In this document: piece after piece, positions 32,952-46,272 of the stretch | Layout of the letters: the number at the start of each line of letters is the position of its first letter | Numbering within the stretch: the stretch's first letter is position 1 | Source: Sapria himalayana | Lineage: Eukaryota; Streptophyta; Magnoliopsida; Malpighiales; Rafflesiaceae | Assembly (NCBI GenBank): GCA_029783825.1 | Contig: JAREIK010000385.1 | Span: 1,956,501 to 2,020,500, forward strand | Direction: 5' to 3' | Length of the DNA stretch: 64,000 bases | The notes under the pieces: model-generated | Database searches by the model: none | What the model was told of the DNA's origin: nothing | Seen by the model: the letters and a program-made list of their open reading frames with translations, nothing else | Made by a program: the position numbers and the translations under genes

Positions 32952-33361
32952 TTGGAGGCGAAATCCAACGGCTATTTTTCAAAATTTTTTTTAACGGTGG
33001 GGAAAGGGGGGGGGGGGGGGGTTCGTGTCGGGCGGGACCACGGGTCGCATCGGATTGGACTCGTGCCCGCACATTTTCTCTTTTCCCTTTCTGCACCCTG
33101 GCGTGGTGATGGGGTGGGAAATCAATCACTCGGATGGAGACTGGGGACGTGGAGTGCAGATCTGCAGAACATGACTCGTACCAGCCGGCCGGCCGTGGCA
33201 CGGGCCACCGAACCAGTTCAAGCAAGGCACGAGGCCCGATTGATCACAGCACGGCACTGGCCCGGGCACAAAAAATTCCTATCCAGGGCCAGCCTAGGCT
33301 CGACCGAATTATGCCGTGCCTCGTGCCGATTCGGGCTAGACCTGTCCGGTTGACACCTCGA
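32952..33361. other. GC-rich hAT subterminal region with poly-G
   Basis: The right subterminal part of the inner hAT. It has a G run of about 16 (about 33006-33021) and repeated 'gtgccgtgcc', 'ggcacgaggcccg' motifs. Open frames of 84-133 residues here result from high GC and have no known domain. Confidence 0.6.
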
Positions 33362-33639
33362 ATATTAGGCTGTAACACATCATGCTAGGCCATTTTAGTT
33401 TTGGGCAAGGGATCGAACATGCATGAATTGAATGTACACCGTTAAAATTTTTAAAAATTTTAATTTTATATTAATGCAAAATAAAAATGAAAATTACTCA
33501 AATAAAAAAAATAATTAATAAATATAATATTAATATAATAAATTACATGACATAAAACATAACTAATAAAAATTAAAAACAAATAAAATATCATATCATA
33601 AAAAAAAATTACCAAAACAATATGAATTTCGAGACATCA

Positions 33640-35500
33640 TTATCAATCTATGTTTGTAATATGATAATATGAATACCGATGCAAATTTTCATTATTATGT
33701 ATGCATTTGAAAGTATCATTGTAATGATTCCAATATCATCGATCTAAATATCATACCAGTCATCATCTGCTAGTAACTCTTTGACTTTATCCTAAATGAT
33801 TAATCTCAAATCTTGTTAATCCTTTATGCATTCAAATGCCTCTATAATATCTAATTGAAATCTTAATTTCCTATCTAAAATAATATTAACTACCAGTCTA
33901 CCATAAAAAAAAATCTAATACCATGTTATACACCGAAAGAATCAATAGATCACATGACATCTTAGATAGCACAAGATAAATGAATAGTATGATTTATATT
34001 AACTCACAATATTTAAATTCTTATTATCATCATATACAAATATTAAACACTAATTATTATCTAAGTACTGTGATAACTCATTCTTATTCTATAGATCACT
34101 CTATCGTTTGCCCCATAGCTAATTAAATAAAAAAATAAACATCTTAAAATACAACATCCATGTACATTCTCATAGTATCGTTATAATTATCATATCTAAT
34201 GCCATAATATATAAACATATTACTTATTTTTTTATAAATAAAACTTTAATATTTATCTACTTAATTCAAGCAAGTGAATAAGCATCTTAATATGTTTTAT
34301 TATTTTCATCTAACCCTAGGATTCATACAGGCAACCAAACAATACAGAGTTAAAATAAAAAACCAATATTTTAAATATTTAATTTTTATTTCAACAATCA
34401 TAATATTAAATTTAGGATGTTCGCCATAATTACTAAACATACTTTTAATGTCAACCAAACACCCAAATACAATACAAATAGTAGGAGTGTGTACAGATAA
34501 ACATATGTTTGACATACCATAAAAAATCTTAAGGAATTTCATTAAACAAATTTATATATCTCAATTTAAATCATTAATAATAAATTCATTAATTTTATTA
34601 TTAACATAATTAGATATCACGTATTAGTAACTAACACATTACTCTAACTTAAGATAAATATAATTATAATGGTGTCTTACATCTAATTAGTATTATTTCT
34701 TTTTAAACTCAATTCATAAATATAAACAATTAAACTCTTATTGTCTGTTAAAAATCCTAAAATATTTTAGTATATTTCTTTTATTCTCACTAATACTAAT
34801 ATATTAATTATGTGATACTTACACTTAACATAAAAAATTCTATCTAACGACTTATCTTTAATTATTCTAAAAAACATATTAATGACTACTCTATTATTAA
34901 AAATTTTATCAAAAACTATATTAAATATTTTATTCTTAATATCATATTCACTAAAAATTTATCACACTTGTATATGGTAAAGTAATCAATCTCATAAAAT
35001 CCTAAAATTTTTTTATGAAATTTTAATTTTATCTTACATAGAGCGGTGAGACATATAAATATTATATCACCATGATTATTTCATATATCAGAAATAATAA
35101 ATACCACTACTATAGTTTTTGAATTCATTAATTACTAATTATTTTTATAAATTATAATATCCTATTATATCAATCCTACTAGTAAACATAATTGCCTATT
35201 TTAATATCCTCCAAAAAACTAATCAAAAAACATATGAACATAATTAATTTGATCATGTCTTCCCTCCTAAAATTATTGTTGTATATAAATGAGATTGATA
35301 AAATTAAACTTGATTCAATTTCAAAAATCATATCAAATCTTAAGGTATATTTATTTAAAATTTAATAAATCATATTTTTTGATATATTGATCGACATATC
35401 CATTAAAAATGACAAGCAACACATACACTCCTAGATAAATATATTTTATTAAAATATATATATTATACCAATTCTTTTTTGACAAACTTAAAATTTTTAT
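33640..35500 (-). pseudogene. hAT transposase relic of the outer element
   Basis: The minus strand at 33780-34010 aligns base for base with the dimerisation-domain segment at 30.6-30.8 kb ('catgacatcttagatagcacaagataaatg' against 'gagtcatcctagatagcacggaaaatg'). 35230-35420 aligns with the BED-end segment. More decayed than the inner copy, with many stops, which fits the outer element being the older one. Confidence 0.55.
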
Positions 35501-36420
35501 TTTTTATTATCTTAAAATAATTTCACATCACTAAAATTCACCTAGTTTGACAAACTTGATTTATGTTTAACATTATTAATTATATAATAACATAAATTTA
35601 AAAAATAAACAAAATTATATATCATAAAAACAACCACATCGTGTTAATTTACTTGAGTAGAAGCTCACTCCCCACAATTATATTTTACTTTTCATCATCT
35701 CTCTTTTTCTAAATTTGCTAAGTCATACCAACCCCAGCCATCAACACAAATAATTAAAATAAAAATAAAAATAAAAATTATATAATCACTAAAGACTAAA
35801 CTTAAAATAAAAGAGCAGAGAAAAAAAGAGAATAGGAATGAGAGAATAAAATTCAAAAAAAAAACTATTTTCTATTTATATAATTTTTTTATATTAAAAT
35901 AATATATTTTTAATTTTTTTTATTCTTTTTTATTTTTAATCAGCAAGGAACAACAACAATCAAATTTCTAGTAGCAGTGGTCAATAACAAATTCAATAGC
36001 TACAATTATTATTTAAAAAAAAAACCTTAGCCAACACTTTTGATGTTAAAGCCAATATGTCATACCAATCACTTTTGATGTTAAATCCCATTACATGAAA
36101 ACATAATGGGCATGACAACAATAGCCAAACTACTAGTTTAAAAAAAATTGGGCCAAAAAACATTAGTCTATGACACTTGACTCATCCCCAATCATGGGTA
36201 ACAGGTCACGTGCCTTTGTATAATGCTTAACATGCCAGGCATGAGACATGTTTGGTAATGACCCAACACAGCAAGAGTAATGTCTCGGGCCAAAATGACC
36301 TCAATTCAGACATGATTCTAGACTATGTCATTTCACACTAGACACGACTAACTCTGATCATGCCTCAATTCATACTCAAGTCACTCAACCAATTTAAACA
36401 CGTTTAATATAGGTTCTAAT

Positions 36421-38147
36421 AAAAAGATAGATCATCTTAAGACAAGACATATACTGAGCAAATTTACTTGGACATTTAATATAAATTAACAATATATTTT
36501 CTTTATAGTAATCAACATGACTTAAGTATGAAATCTTATTTCACTAATATTATCTCACAAATAAATAATATACCAATTAAACATAAAAAATAAACTTGTT
36601 TCATAATGATCTTGAAATGATTATGCATATAAAATAGTCACCTAAGTCTTGAAAAACACAATCATATGTAATTTACAAATTGTAATCACCATTATACAAC
36701 CTAAAATAATATGAGTGCCTAATTTATAAAATTATCTTACCCACTTTTCTTTGTTTTACAAAAAGAGACATAAAGACTAGGTTAATTTATTTTATTTATA
36801 CTTAAAATACATTGTGATTACAAGAAACAATGAGTTGTGACTTGCTAATTATCAAACTCAATAATTATCTTCATACTTCAGATAGAGTTGAAAAAAATAA
36901 ATATTAGTAAACTCTTTTATTTTTTTTCGTATAAAAATAATTTATTTTACGAGTAATATTATCTTGTTACAAATAAAATTTGCAATTGATAATCTTATGA
37001 AAATTGAATGTTTGAGTCGTACTCTAGTAGATATTTTTATTATTCTAAATATTAATTTTACTTCTAATACAATCTCACAAGTTAGTTATACACTTTACAG
37101 AAGAATCTTTAAAAAAATTAACTATCAAATTATGATTAAATTATATATAATATATACATTCAATATAACTAATTATTTTTTATTATTTTCCTTAATAAAT
37201 TTACTTTGAAACAACTTGTCACATAATGAGGTACAATCAATATAACTTATTACTTTGATAATCTTATGAAAAGTAACTAAGACTTGGAATTTCTTTTAGT
37301 CTTCATAAGCACTTGAAACTAGCCGAGTGTTCAGATTCTAGTTAAGTACCAACATATATCGAGTGTTTGGATTCATAAACATGTGATTTTTTAAAAATTT
37401 AGGACAAAGACAATTTATAATAATAATGACAATCACATGTGTGATACTTTGAATACGACTCATGTTTGAGAAGATCAAATATTTATTTTCTTCTCTCATT
37501 ATCCTTTATAGTAATAGCAAAGTAATAAGGCATATAGTCTTCAATTCAATACTTCACAAAAAGCAAAATTACATAAACATGAACTTATTAAAAAAAAAGA
37601 TTTAATATTGAATCATTATTGTATCATATTCAAATAATAGAACGACCAATATATATATAGACTAAGATCTTTAATAATCAGTTTACTTTTCTTTCCTTCA
37701 AGCTTGTCATTCAGACCTCTACGTACTAATTTAAAGTGAGATATTATAATTTACAACTTTACACTTATTTTTTCTTGATTATTTTTTTCTTGATACCTAA
37801 TTTTTCTTTGATAGGAACACTCAACGTATAAACTATCCCAATTACTTTTATATATAATTAAAAAAATATTTATATAATGACTAATAATTATGTATTATTG
37901 TATTTTATTTCTTTGTAAGTTTAGATTTTAACAAGTCAATGAAGACAATGAATCCTAAGGAGTACTTGGCAAACTTTAAGAGCACTTGGAAGATAATAAT
38001 TGAGAATTATATGCATACATTTTTGAATAATCAATGTGCTTTGAAACAAATTCAAAATTGCTCGAGAACCCACATGTTTATAAATCTTGGGAACATGAGA
38101 GGATACAAAGTTGATATAGAGATAAATGGAATGAGCTCGAGCCCAAC
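36421..38147. other. AT-rich intergenic DNA, no gene seen
   Basis: No exon or transposase motif recognised. Small open frames (for example 36964-37209) have AT-driven Ile/Asn/Leu composition. Confidence 0.5.
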
Positions 38148-39303
38148 TAAAGATGTCAAACAAGCTAAGTAAGTTGAGCCCGCCAAGCCTGACACAAGAC
38201 ATGGCCTGAAAAAGTTGTCAGGCATGGCACATCATGAGTTAGAACTATGCACAAGCCAACTAGTAGCACCACATACTCCAAAGCCTTAGGCATGGCCAGC
38301 ACAAACAAACATGATGCATATACTTAACATTATTATTTATGATGGAATAAAAAAAATAGAAGTGTGAAACACCTCTTTTTAAACTATTTTACTAATATGG
38401 GGCATGTGAAGTGCATGCACCCCATTTAAACAAAGTTGTTATCTTTACCACAAACTTTGATTGTCCGACAGCAATGACAATGCACGTCAACGTCATTGTA
38501 GGATAAACATGTTTAAAAAAAAAACACTTTATTAAGATTCAATGTATCTCATCCATTAGATATTTGTCCAATAATTATCAATAGAAATCTAATGGAAGTT
38601 GATTTTCTATCAAAAAAATTTTAAAAAATTAAAATTTTAATTTTAATAAATATTTATAAATAGGATATTAACATTTATAATTTTTCATACTCAAAATATA
38701 TTTTGTTCTCTCTCAAATTTTCATTTCTCTCAAAAAATTAAAAATCTTCTATAAATAAAAAATTAACATCAAAATTTGATTTTAACTTTGCTATTTACAC
38801 ATTACATTTACAATTTAACTTTTAAAAATATTCTATTTTTTAAAATTATGTATGTGTGTGTGTGTAGACTGTGGATAGGAGCCCAAGTGCCCAACTCACC
38901 TATCTAGATAAGGCTGAAAGACTATGCTATAAGCTCCTATCCATGCTATAAGCATGGATAGGAGCCCAAGTTACATTTACCATTTAACTTTGGCCAGGGG
39001 CCTACCCCTGGCCAAAGAAAGACTATGCTAGAGCAGTAGCACTAGTCAACAACCCATGGGGACTGCTGCAGCTAACCTAGGCTAGAATGGGTTATCTGAG
39101 ATCATATCGGGTTTAATCCAAGTCAAACCCAATTTGACGCAGCTCGACATACCCCATTTTCCCAGCCAGGCCATCAAACTAGGCCAAGCCTCCCTTCCTT
39201 GCCATCATGCAGGCATGGCACAACCCAGTGGGATGGATTATGTTATAAGCAACAGGGCATCTAGCCCGTGTAAACCAAAACAATGGGCCGTTTAACACCT
39301 CTA
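38148..39303. mobile_element. Short decayed hAT derivative, about 1.16 kb
   Basis: Left end taaagatgtcaaacaagc (38148) and right end ttaacacctcta (to 39303) are each one to three bases from the family terminal repeat. GC-richer 'ggcatgg/gcc' subterminal sequence lies inside both ends. Flanking 8-mers agcccaac and agtttatc match at 4 of 8, with three of the four differences C-to-T; plausible but weak. No transposase is visible. The middle holds two perfect hairpins. Confidence 0.55.
38933..39017. repeat. Two perfect hairpins inside the hAT derivative
   Basis: gctcctatccatgc (38933-38946), loop tataa, gcatggataggagc (38952-38965): a 14-bp stem. ctttggccagggg (38988-39000), loop ccta, cccctggccaaag (39005-39017): a 13-bp stem. 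They are bracketed by direct repeats ('gaaagactatgcta' on both sides and 'ggataggagcccaagt' twice), as left by template switching. Confidence 0.85.
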
Positions 39304-40370
39304 AGTTTATCATTCATGTGGATTAAAAAGATAGTAAAACATACTATGTGACAACCAAAAAATGAACATGACATTCTAGAAACAAAGGGTAAGAATTGTG
39401 CAAGCTAGATAGAAATTCATGACATGTGGATTAAAAAGATGCATGCCATTAAGAAATGAAGAAGAGATATAGAGGGGGTTTATAGTTGAAGGAGAAACTT
39501 GAAAAGTTGAAAACAAAGGCCAACTTGAAGAAATTCAACAATGATGAGTATAACTTGGGGAGATAAAAACAAGATATAATTATTAATGTATATTAGACAT
39601 GCTTATGTGCGTTATCATTTGTATGTTGGGTAAGAAGTGCATAGATTTAAATTTGTTGTTTATTTTCATATTCATATACCAAATCACAATAACTTGTAAA
39701 AACTCAATATATTTATAAGATTTATTTTTTCTTATTTTGTTTGTATTAGAGTACTCAGCATGTGAACTACCCCACAACATGTATATATATGTGTTTATGT
39801 TGTCATTTTCAAAAATGATCAAAAGTAATACCATTTTTTCTCCCTCTCCCTTCACTCTCTTCCTTGTCTCTTCTCTCATCTCTCTCCTCTCTCTCACTTC
39901 TATCTCTTCTCTCTCCTCTCCCTTCTCTCTCACTTTTATCTCTTCTCTTTCTCTCCCTTTTCTCTCTCACTTCTCTCTCCTCTCCCCTCTCTCTCCCTTC
40001 TCTCTCTCTCTCTCCCTTCTCTTCTCTCTCTCTCTTCATAATATACACATGGTTGATTGTATATATTTTAATTTTTCAAATAATATGATTCTCACATAAA
40101 TCCTTACAAGTCCAACTCTTTGCCACAGACTCCATCCAAATTATTAATTATTTATCTTTTCATTTATATCTTGCTTGTTAATTTAAAGTTACTATAAATT
40201 TTTTTTTAAAAAAAAATAAATCATTAAAATTTAATGCAAGAATTTGATTTGTGCAAAAAATCATATGATGATCATCTTACTTTGAGAGCTAAAATTCATA
40301 TGATCAATTAAGATTATATTACAAATTGACTATATTGATGACGATGATGATGAGTTTTAAATAGTTTTTC
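39304..40370. other. Intergenic DNA with long CT tract
   Basis: 39838-40040 is a polypyrimidine tract of about 200 bp made of tctctc/ctctccc runs, giving spurious Ser/Leu (plus) and Arg/Glu (minus) open frames. The rest is AT-rich. No gene. Confidence 0.6.
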
Positions 40371-40374
40371 AAAA

Positions 40375-40758
40375 AAACAACTTCAAATTATTATCTAAAA
40401 CCCAATAATACAAATTTAAAATCCAACCAAAGAAGCATCTAAAAAAATGAAAAATCTGAAATTGTTCTCACAAGGGTCATTGGCCGATAATTTCTCCAAG
40501 TCTTGATGATAGGTCATTGATTATGGAAAAAACAGTATTATCTCTAGCAATAAGGCATTCAAATTAGGAGTGCAAACTGCTGAGAGTTTAGCTGCTAAAA
40601 GCATGCAAACAATTTTGATATGGCAGGGACAGCCTCCGTGAGGCATGTAATGCTAGTAAGCATGGCAGATAGGTCTCACCTACAAACTGCTTAATCCCTA
40701 ATCCAAGAGACTCAAAATTCACAGTAATTAAGAGGCACTTACTTAGCATGCACAAAAA

Positions 40759-40789
<31 letters not shown>

Positions 40790-41100
40790 GCAAATCTCTT
40801 GCTCTAGATTTATTCCCTCTTTAATGGTGGAACATCAGATCCAATAGGAAATGAGTATAAAAATGGAAAAAGAATGTGAGCGCCAAACCTTACAAATTTC
40901 TCCTCCTGACCATCAATAAGTTGAGATTTATGACCACAGTCCAATAATTTTTGAGCCTGTCTCACACACATGGATTCCACAGAGGCTCATAATCAAGCAA
41001 CAGCAGGAAGAAATATCAATTAGCCTTTGCTCCTGCAAGACCAGAAAAAGAAAAGATAACTGCGCAGCCAGATATCAGAGCACAATCAACTGGGTGTGGT
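40375..41100 (-). pseudogene. Decayed duplicate of CNGC exon 1 and intron 1
   Basis: 40381-40480 matches CNGC intron 1 at 22575-22650 ('acccaataatacaaatttaaaatccaac', 'tgttctcacaagggtcattgg'). 40889-40947 matches CNGC exon 1: minus-strand codons give LDCGHKSQLIDGQEEKFV-R. 40950-41060 matches the probable 5' leader. The start codon is lost (ATG replaced at the equivalent position near 40947), and no other CNGC exon follows, so it is a non-functional 5' fragment. Its exon end reads GTAAG|GTTTGG, with a normal GT donor where the live gene has GC. It lies on the same strand, about 17.5 kb from the gene, and lacks the 189-bp tandem repeats. Confidence 0.75.
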
Positions 41101-43000
41101 AGGGTCAGAAACAGCCCTAACAGGATGCAAAGGAAGTGAAAAACATTCATAAGATACCTCACATTCACCCCATTAAAAACAGGCCTTACAGTTGAAGAAG
41201 AAACTTGAAAAGTTGAAAAAATTGGGAAACAAAATTACTTGAGCCTTGAGGAGAGAAAAGCTAAGATATGGTTATTAAAGTACCAGAAACACAAAAGACT
41301 TAATTTATGTGGCTAGTGGTACTAGGCTGGCTAGGCCTAGGCCACGACTCGACTATCATGCTGGCTGCCGACACGAGGCAGCCTACGCCCCACCATCATC
41401 AAGTAGAGCATAGGCTGGCTGATTACCTCACAATTTTCAGCATTATTACTGAAGATCACTGCTTCCATGTACCGATGGGCTAGAAAAATGTTATTGATTG
41501 TGGGTAGACTAGAATTACACCATACAATAATTCAAGGAATAAAGAAATATTAGTTTTTTGTCTCCCTACTGCCCTCATCAATAATAAAATATATGGGAAC
41601 TACATGAAGATAATTTCTTTGGGGTGCCCCACAATTCAAGAGGGTGCCCTACGGTTCAAGAGGGTACCCCCCCAAAAATTGCATGGAATAAAGCATGAGC
41701 TCTTACATATCATGGGGATCTTGGTCTTCTACATTTATCTAGGTGGAATAAATCTTTCTTAATTAAAATATTATGACAAATAAATAAAGAATTGTATTGA
41801 AGTACTTTGTGATAATAGATTCATGGAATGTGGAGGACAACTTTGTGACATTATTATGCATATGTTATGTTAATGTCGTGATGTGAAAAGAATTTGCAAC
41901 TAATGTCAGTAATACCCTTGAATATGATAACACAACATGTAAAAAATATCATAGCATAGCATAAATTCACAAAATATGATTTTAGTTCTATAATAATTAT
42001 GTTGCGATGCAACATAAAAAAATGATGTGCATTCATATTATCATTCAAGTATTATCATGACTTTATTTTTATAACATGATTGAGAGTTTATGTTTTGGCC
42101 GCAACGATATAAAAATAACATGATTAAAAATATGTTTTAGAGCAAATACAACTGTGACTCAAAAATGATGACATGGCCAAAAAGTGAGCGATACAACATT
42201 GAGAGATGTTGGGATAGTGTTGCAAAGCATTTCATATGTCAAATACTGAATAAAACTATTTATTTTAATAAATATTCACAAAATGCTATAAATAAAAAAA
42301 ATCTAAAATAAATAATTTCACTAAATTATAATTTTTGATAGAATATGATGAATAATAATCAAATTGAATGATTTTTATGTGAAATTGAGACTTTGTGAAT
42401 TATTAAGAAGGGAGAGTAAAAAATTATGTAAAATCATAATATTCCTTGTGTTGTGACTTTGTTATACCTCATTAAACTATAAGATATTTTTGACATTCAT
42501 TCTTAATCAAAATTCTACAGAAATAATCATGTCAAACTTCGTACATCACAGCTCTACCACCTCATCAACACAAACATTTCATTGACATGACTTTGTGGAT
42601 TGTTAAGATATTATGTGTGTATTTTATTATTTTGAAATAGATTTGTAACGTACATATGCACACAATAATAGTGGTGTTCATTTTAAAGAACCACAAAATA
42701 TCATAGCTATTAAATTACATATATAAGTGTTATTCTCAATCATAATCTTTAAGTAACTTATTACAATGAGAATAATTGTTCACACTAATATAATTAAATC
42801 CACATATTTGCAATAGTAACAAACCTCATGTGGGCACCACATTAAATATACATACAATATGAACATATGCACTATTGTGCATGTGTGTGCACAAGTAATA
42901 TTTGCATTGAAAATACATTAATTTACAATCCACACATGCATTTCTATACTACCATGTATATATATGAATAAATTAATACATACATGAATCTATATATCTT
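41101..43000. other. AT-rich intergenic DNA, no gene seen
   Basis: A GC-rich 'ggctggctaggcctaggcc' patch near 41330-41420 resembles hAT subterminal sequence. 'ttcaagagggt(g/a)cccc' is repeated near 41625-41675. The rest is AT-rich without recognisable coding sequence. Confidence 0.45.
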
Positions 43001-43053
43001 TATATATCATGTAGCACATAAGTGCCAATTTGTAAAAGCATACACATAAATAT

Positions 43054-43088
<35 letters not shown>

Positions 43089-44150
43089 GTGTTTATATAC
43101 AAAACATATAGACACTTAAATAATTATATATCTACTATAGTATATAAAGTATATGTAGACATAAATTATCTTGCATGCATATGTGTATTAATTGGGATTA
43201 AAAATAAATTTATTTGCATATATATACATGTGTACACACATGCATGAACATGGACATAAACATGCACAAATACATATGTATACACCATGTGTGTGTGTGT
43301 GTGTGGATAAACAGTACATGCATGCATACATCTATACATAGATAACAATATATAAGTATATAAACATACATATATTCTTCTGAACAAATAAATGGGTGTG
43401 TGTGTGTGTGTGTTGCACAATATATACTACAATATGTGTGTGTATGTGTGTGGATAGGCAGTACATACATTCATCGATACATACACACACACACACACAC
43501 ACACAAAATCATATAAGTATATATATACACACACACACACACACATACTATTGTAAATATAAGTGTATATATAGATGATACACAAAATCATAACCCTTTA
43601 CAGATAGACAGCATATACATAAATAAATCTATATATCCACAGAAATAAGATAAGTATACATAGACATATATACTGCAGTACATATACATTTATATATACT
43701 GCTGTATGTATTTATTCAGATAGACATTACATGCATATATATATATATATACACACACAAAGCAGCATATAAGAGTGTTAGTCAAAACACACAGATATAT
43801 ATATATATATATAATGTCTATATTTCCAGACATTATACACATACAAAAATCTATATACCTACAGCAATATAAACTGCCAAGTATATAATGCTGCGTATAT
43901 ACATATATGTATACTACCGAGTATATACATTCAAATAAACAGTACATATACACCAACATTTATATATATAAAGCAGAATATAATTACATAGATAAACATA
44001 TACTTTTTGTACATATATGTTCGTCGACAGTTATTGCAGTACACATATTCACATATATATACATACATATATATATATATATGTATATATGTATGTGTGA
44101 ATGTATGTATATATAGCTGGTACAGTTTACGAAAATACAAATTAATGAAC
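43000..44150. repeat. Microsatellite-rich region (TA, TG, CA)
   Basis: Dense 'atatac', (TA)n, (TG)n and (CA)n tracts, for example 43046-43078, 43395-43412, 43482-43505 and 44066-44090. All open frames here are simple-repeat artefacts rich in Tyr, Ile, His, Thr or Val. Confidence 0.85.
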
Positions 44151-44169
44151 CCAAAATACATACCTGGAT

Positions 44170-44525
44170 TCACTCATAATGTGCCCCCGACTTCAAAAAC
44201 ATTGTATACTTACAATTTGGGTTCCAGCGACCCGAGGCAAAATCCGACAGAACCAAAACACAGTTCACAACCTATGCAATTTGTTTATTAGGGTTTCTAT
44301 AATTTCGACTAGGCTGGCGCAATTTGGCATAGGAAAGGAGAAGAGAGGAAAGAGGAGAGTGCGGGTATCGGGGTTCGGGCGTCAGTTCGTATCTGTGTTT
44401 TGGAGCAAACTATGGAAAAGAGCGAATAGGAATGAGACGGAGGAGTCGAGTCAACAGAGAAAATTAGAGTGCAAGAAGAATTTTCGGGAAGAGGGAAAGG
44501 CCGGTCGGAAAGTGCCAAAGTATAT
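44170..44525 (-). other. GC-richer island, possible leader or retroelement fragment
   Basis: A stretch of about 350 bp with normal base composition in AT-rich DNA. On the minus strand it is pyrimidine-rich ('cctctttcctctcttctcc', 'ctctcctc') and ends with 'gaaaccctaataaac' (telo-box-like), as in plant 5' leaders. A 69-residue minus-strand frame (44518-44309) has no recognised domain. No gene follows on either side. Confidence 0.3.
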
Positions 44526-44690
44526 TTAATAAAAAAAATCCTCTTTTGAATAATATTTAATTAAAAAAAATCTTCTTTTGAGAAATATTTAATAAAAAAT
44601 AAACCTCTTTTTAAAAGTATTTAATAAAAAAAGTCCTCTTCGACATTAAATAAAATATTTATTTTTTGAAAAAAATATAATTAAAAAAAT
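44521..44690. repeat. Short AT-rich tandem repeat
   Basis: 'atatttaat(a/t)aaaaaaaatcctcttttga' recurs about four times with a period of 36-38 bp and several mismatches. Confidence 0.6.
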
Positions 44691-46232
44691 ATTTTTTAAA
44701 CAAATTTAACAAAAAAGATATCAAAACAAAAATATTTATATTTTTGTGATCTCAATTCTCAAGTAATTAAGCTCAAAAATACTTTTACCACTTTATAAAA
44801 AAAATAAAAACAAATATTTTTGAAATTACAGTTTTGCAAATAATATTTTTTGAAAACACAGTTTATAATCATTTATATATAGTTATAAACATTACAGCAT
44901 AAATTTATATATGTTATATATTGTCATATGGTTAAACATATTTATATACATTTACATATGATTATATATATATATATATAGTTATATGGCTAAACACTAT
45001 TTCTTTTTTAAGTTTGTGAGCATATATTTTCAAATTTCCCTATTTATGAATATTAAAATATAAATCCATTTTTAATTTTGGAGCAATTTTTTAAGTTTTT
45101 TTTTCTAAGAAGACTTTTCATTAAATATTTTGAAAATGAGATTCCCGGCTCCCCCCTATAACTTTCCTTTTAATTATAAGATGGATGGAATAGGGATAAA
45201 ATGGTCAATTTATTTGAGAAATAATAAAAAATTAATTAAATTTTATTATTTGCGACAAATTATAAAATGATATATTTAACTTAAATATTAATAATTTTCA
45301 TTTTTGTAAATAAAGCCAAATGTTCTCGTTGGGTATAATTTTCATTTATTTTGTGCATCAATATAGATACATTCTAATAATAATAATAATAATATACAGT
45401 TGAGTATTTTTAAAAAACCTTGAACTTTTTCACAAAATCTAAAAATAAAATATGATACACAACTAATAATATAACACACACACACACACAGAGAATATAC
45501 ATATTTATAAACATATACTATATATGGTTATACACGTATAGAGTATACATGTTTTGAAAACAGTATTTTCAAAAATTATAACTTTTTTTACCGTAGATTA
45601 GGATATTTTTCAAGTTTCATTTTTTACAGTAGTGGTACCAAAAAATAAAATATAATTAGTCAATTTAAAGTATTATTCACCCTATGAAGTATGACCATAT
45701 GATATAGCTTAAGATATATAAAAAACTAATGTGCATAATGTTGCTTCTACAGCCACAATTTCAAAAAAAAAATCAAAAAAAATCAAGAAAATCAAGAAAC
45801 TTAGAAAACCAAGAAAATCAAGAAAACCAAGAAAATAAAGAAACCCAAGAAAAACAAGAAAAACAAAAAAAAAATCAAAAAAATCAAAAAAAAATAAAAA
45901 AATTAAAAACCAAAAAACCCAAAAAAAAAAAAACAAAAAAGCAACAAAAATACAACCAACAAAAATAAAACCAAAATCAAACTAAGAAAAATGTCCATGG
46001 ACCCGCACGAATTAGACCTTATTGCAAGAATGGACTATAGGAATATGATTTATTCATGAGTAACTAAGAACAATGCACCTACCCATACTTACTTGGAGAT
46101 GAAATCAACTGAAAAGGCTCACCTCAACATGGGATTAGTCAAGATGTGCATAAGCAGATAAATAAACAACCATGGTTAAGAAAAAAAAAACAAGAGCAAG
46201 AGCAATGTGTAGCCTAAAGCAGCAAAAATATC

Positions 46233-46272
<40 letters not shown>

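Larger units (their letters stand above)
28927..33361 (-). mobile_element. Inner hAT element, about 4.4 kb, with decayed transposase
   Basis: The left end TAGAGGTGTCAA starts at 28927 and the right end TTGACACCTCGA ends at 33361 (one mismatch between the terminal repeats). Flanking 8-mers gtgttagg and atattagg match at 6 of 8, with both differences G-to-A, consistent with an aged target duplication. Subterminal regions are rich in 'ggcccg' and 'ggcacg' motifs. The transposase relic is on the minus strand. The left-end segment is duplicated head-to-tail (28960-29880 and 29888-30545). Larger than the 368-bp element at 25.6 kb, it represents the autonomous form of the family, now inactive. Confidence 0.85.
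28742..36420 (-). mobile_element. Outer decayed hAT element, interrupted by a second hAT
   Basis: The left end 'tagaagtgtcagacatatcatgtc' resembles the family terminus. The element is interrupted at 28927-33361 by a younger member of the same family and continues from 33362 with 'catgctaggccattttag' subterminal sequence, a minus-strand transposase relic (about 33640-35500), the AT-rich 5' segment (about 35820-36000) and a GC-richer right subterminal region to about 36420. The right terminal repeat is too decayed to place exactly. Confidence 0.5.

Noticed and set aside
32896..33388. GC-rich open frames of 84-133 residues
   Set aside because: They lie in hAT subterminal repeats; length results from high GC, and translations match no family.
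39583..40100. Ser/Leu-rich and Arg/Glu-rich open frames
   Set aside because: Artefacts of a CT/GA tract.
45709..45968. Phe-rich and Lys/Gln/Asn-rich open frames
   Set aside because: Low-complexity 'aagaaaatcaag' run; no domain.
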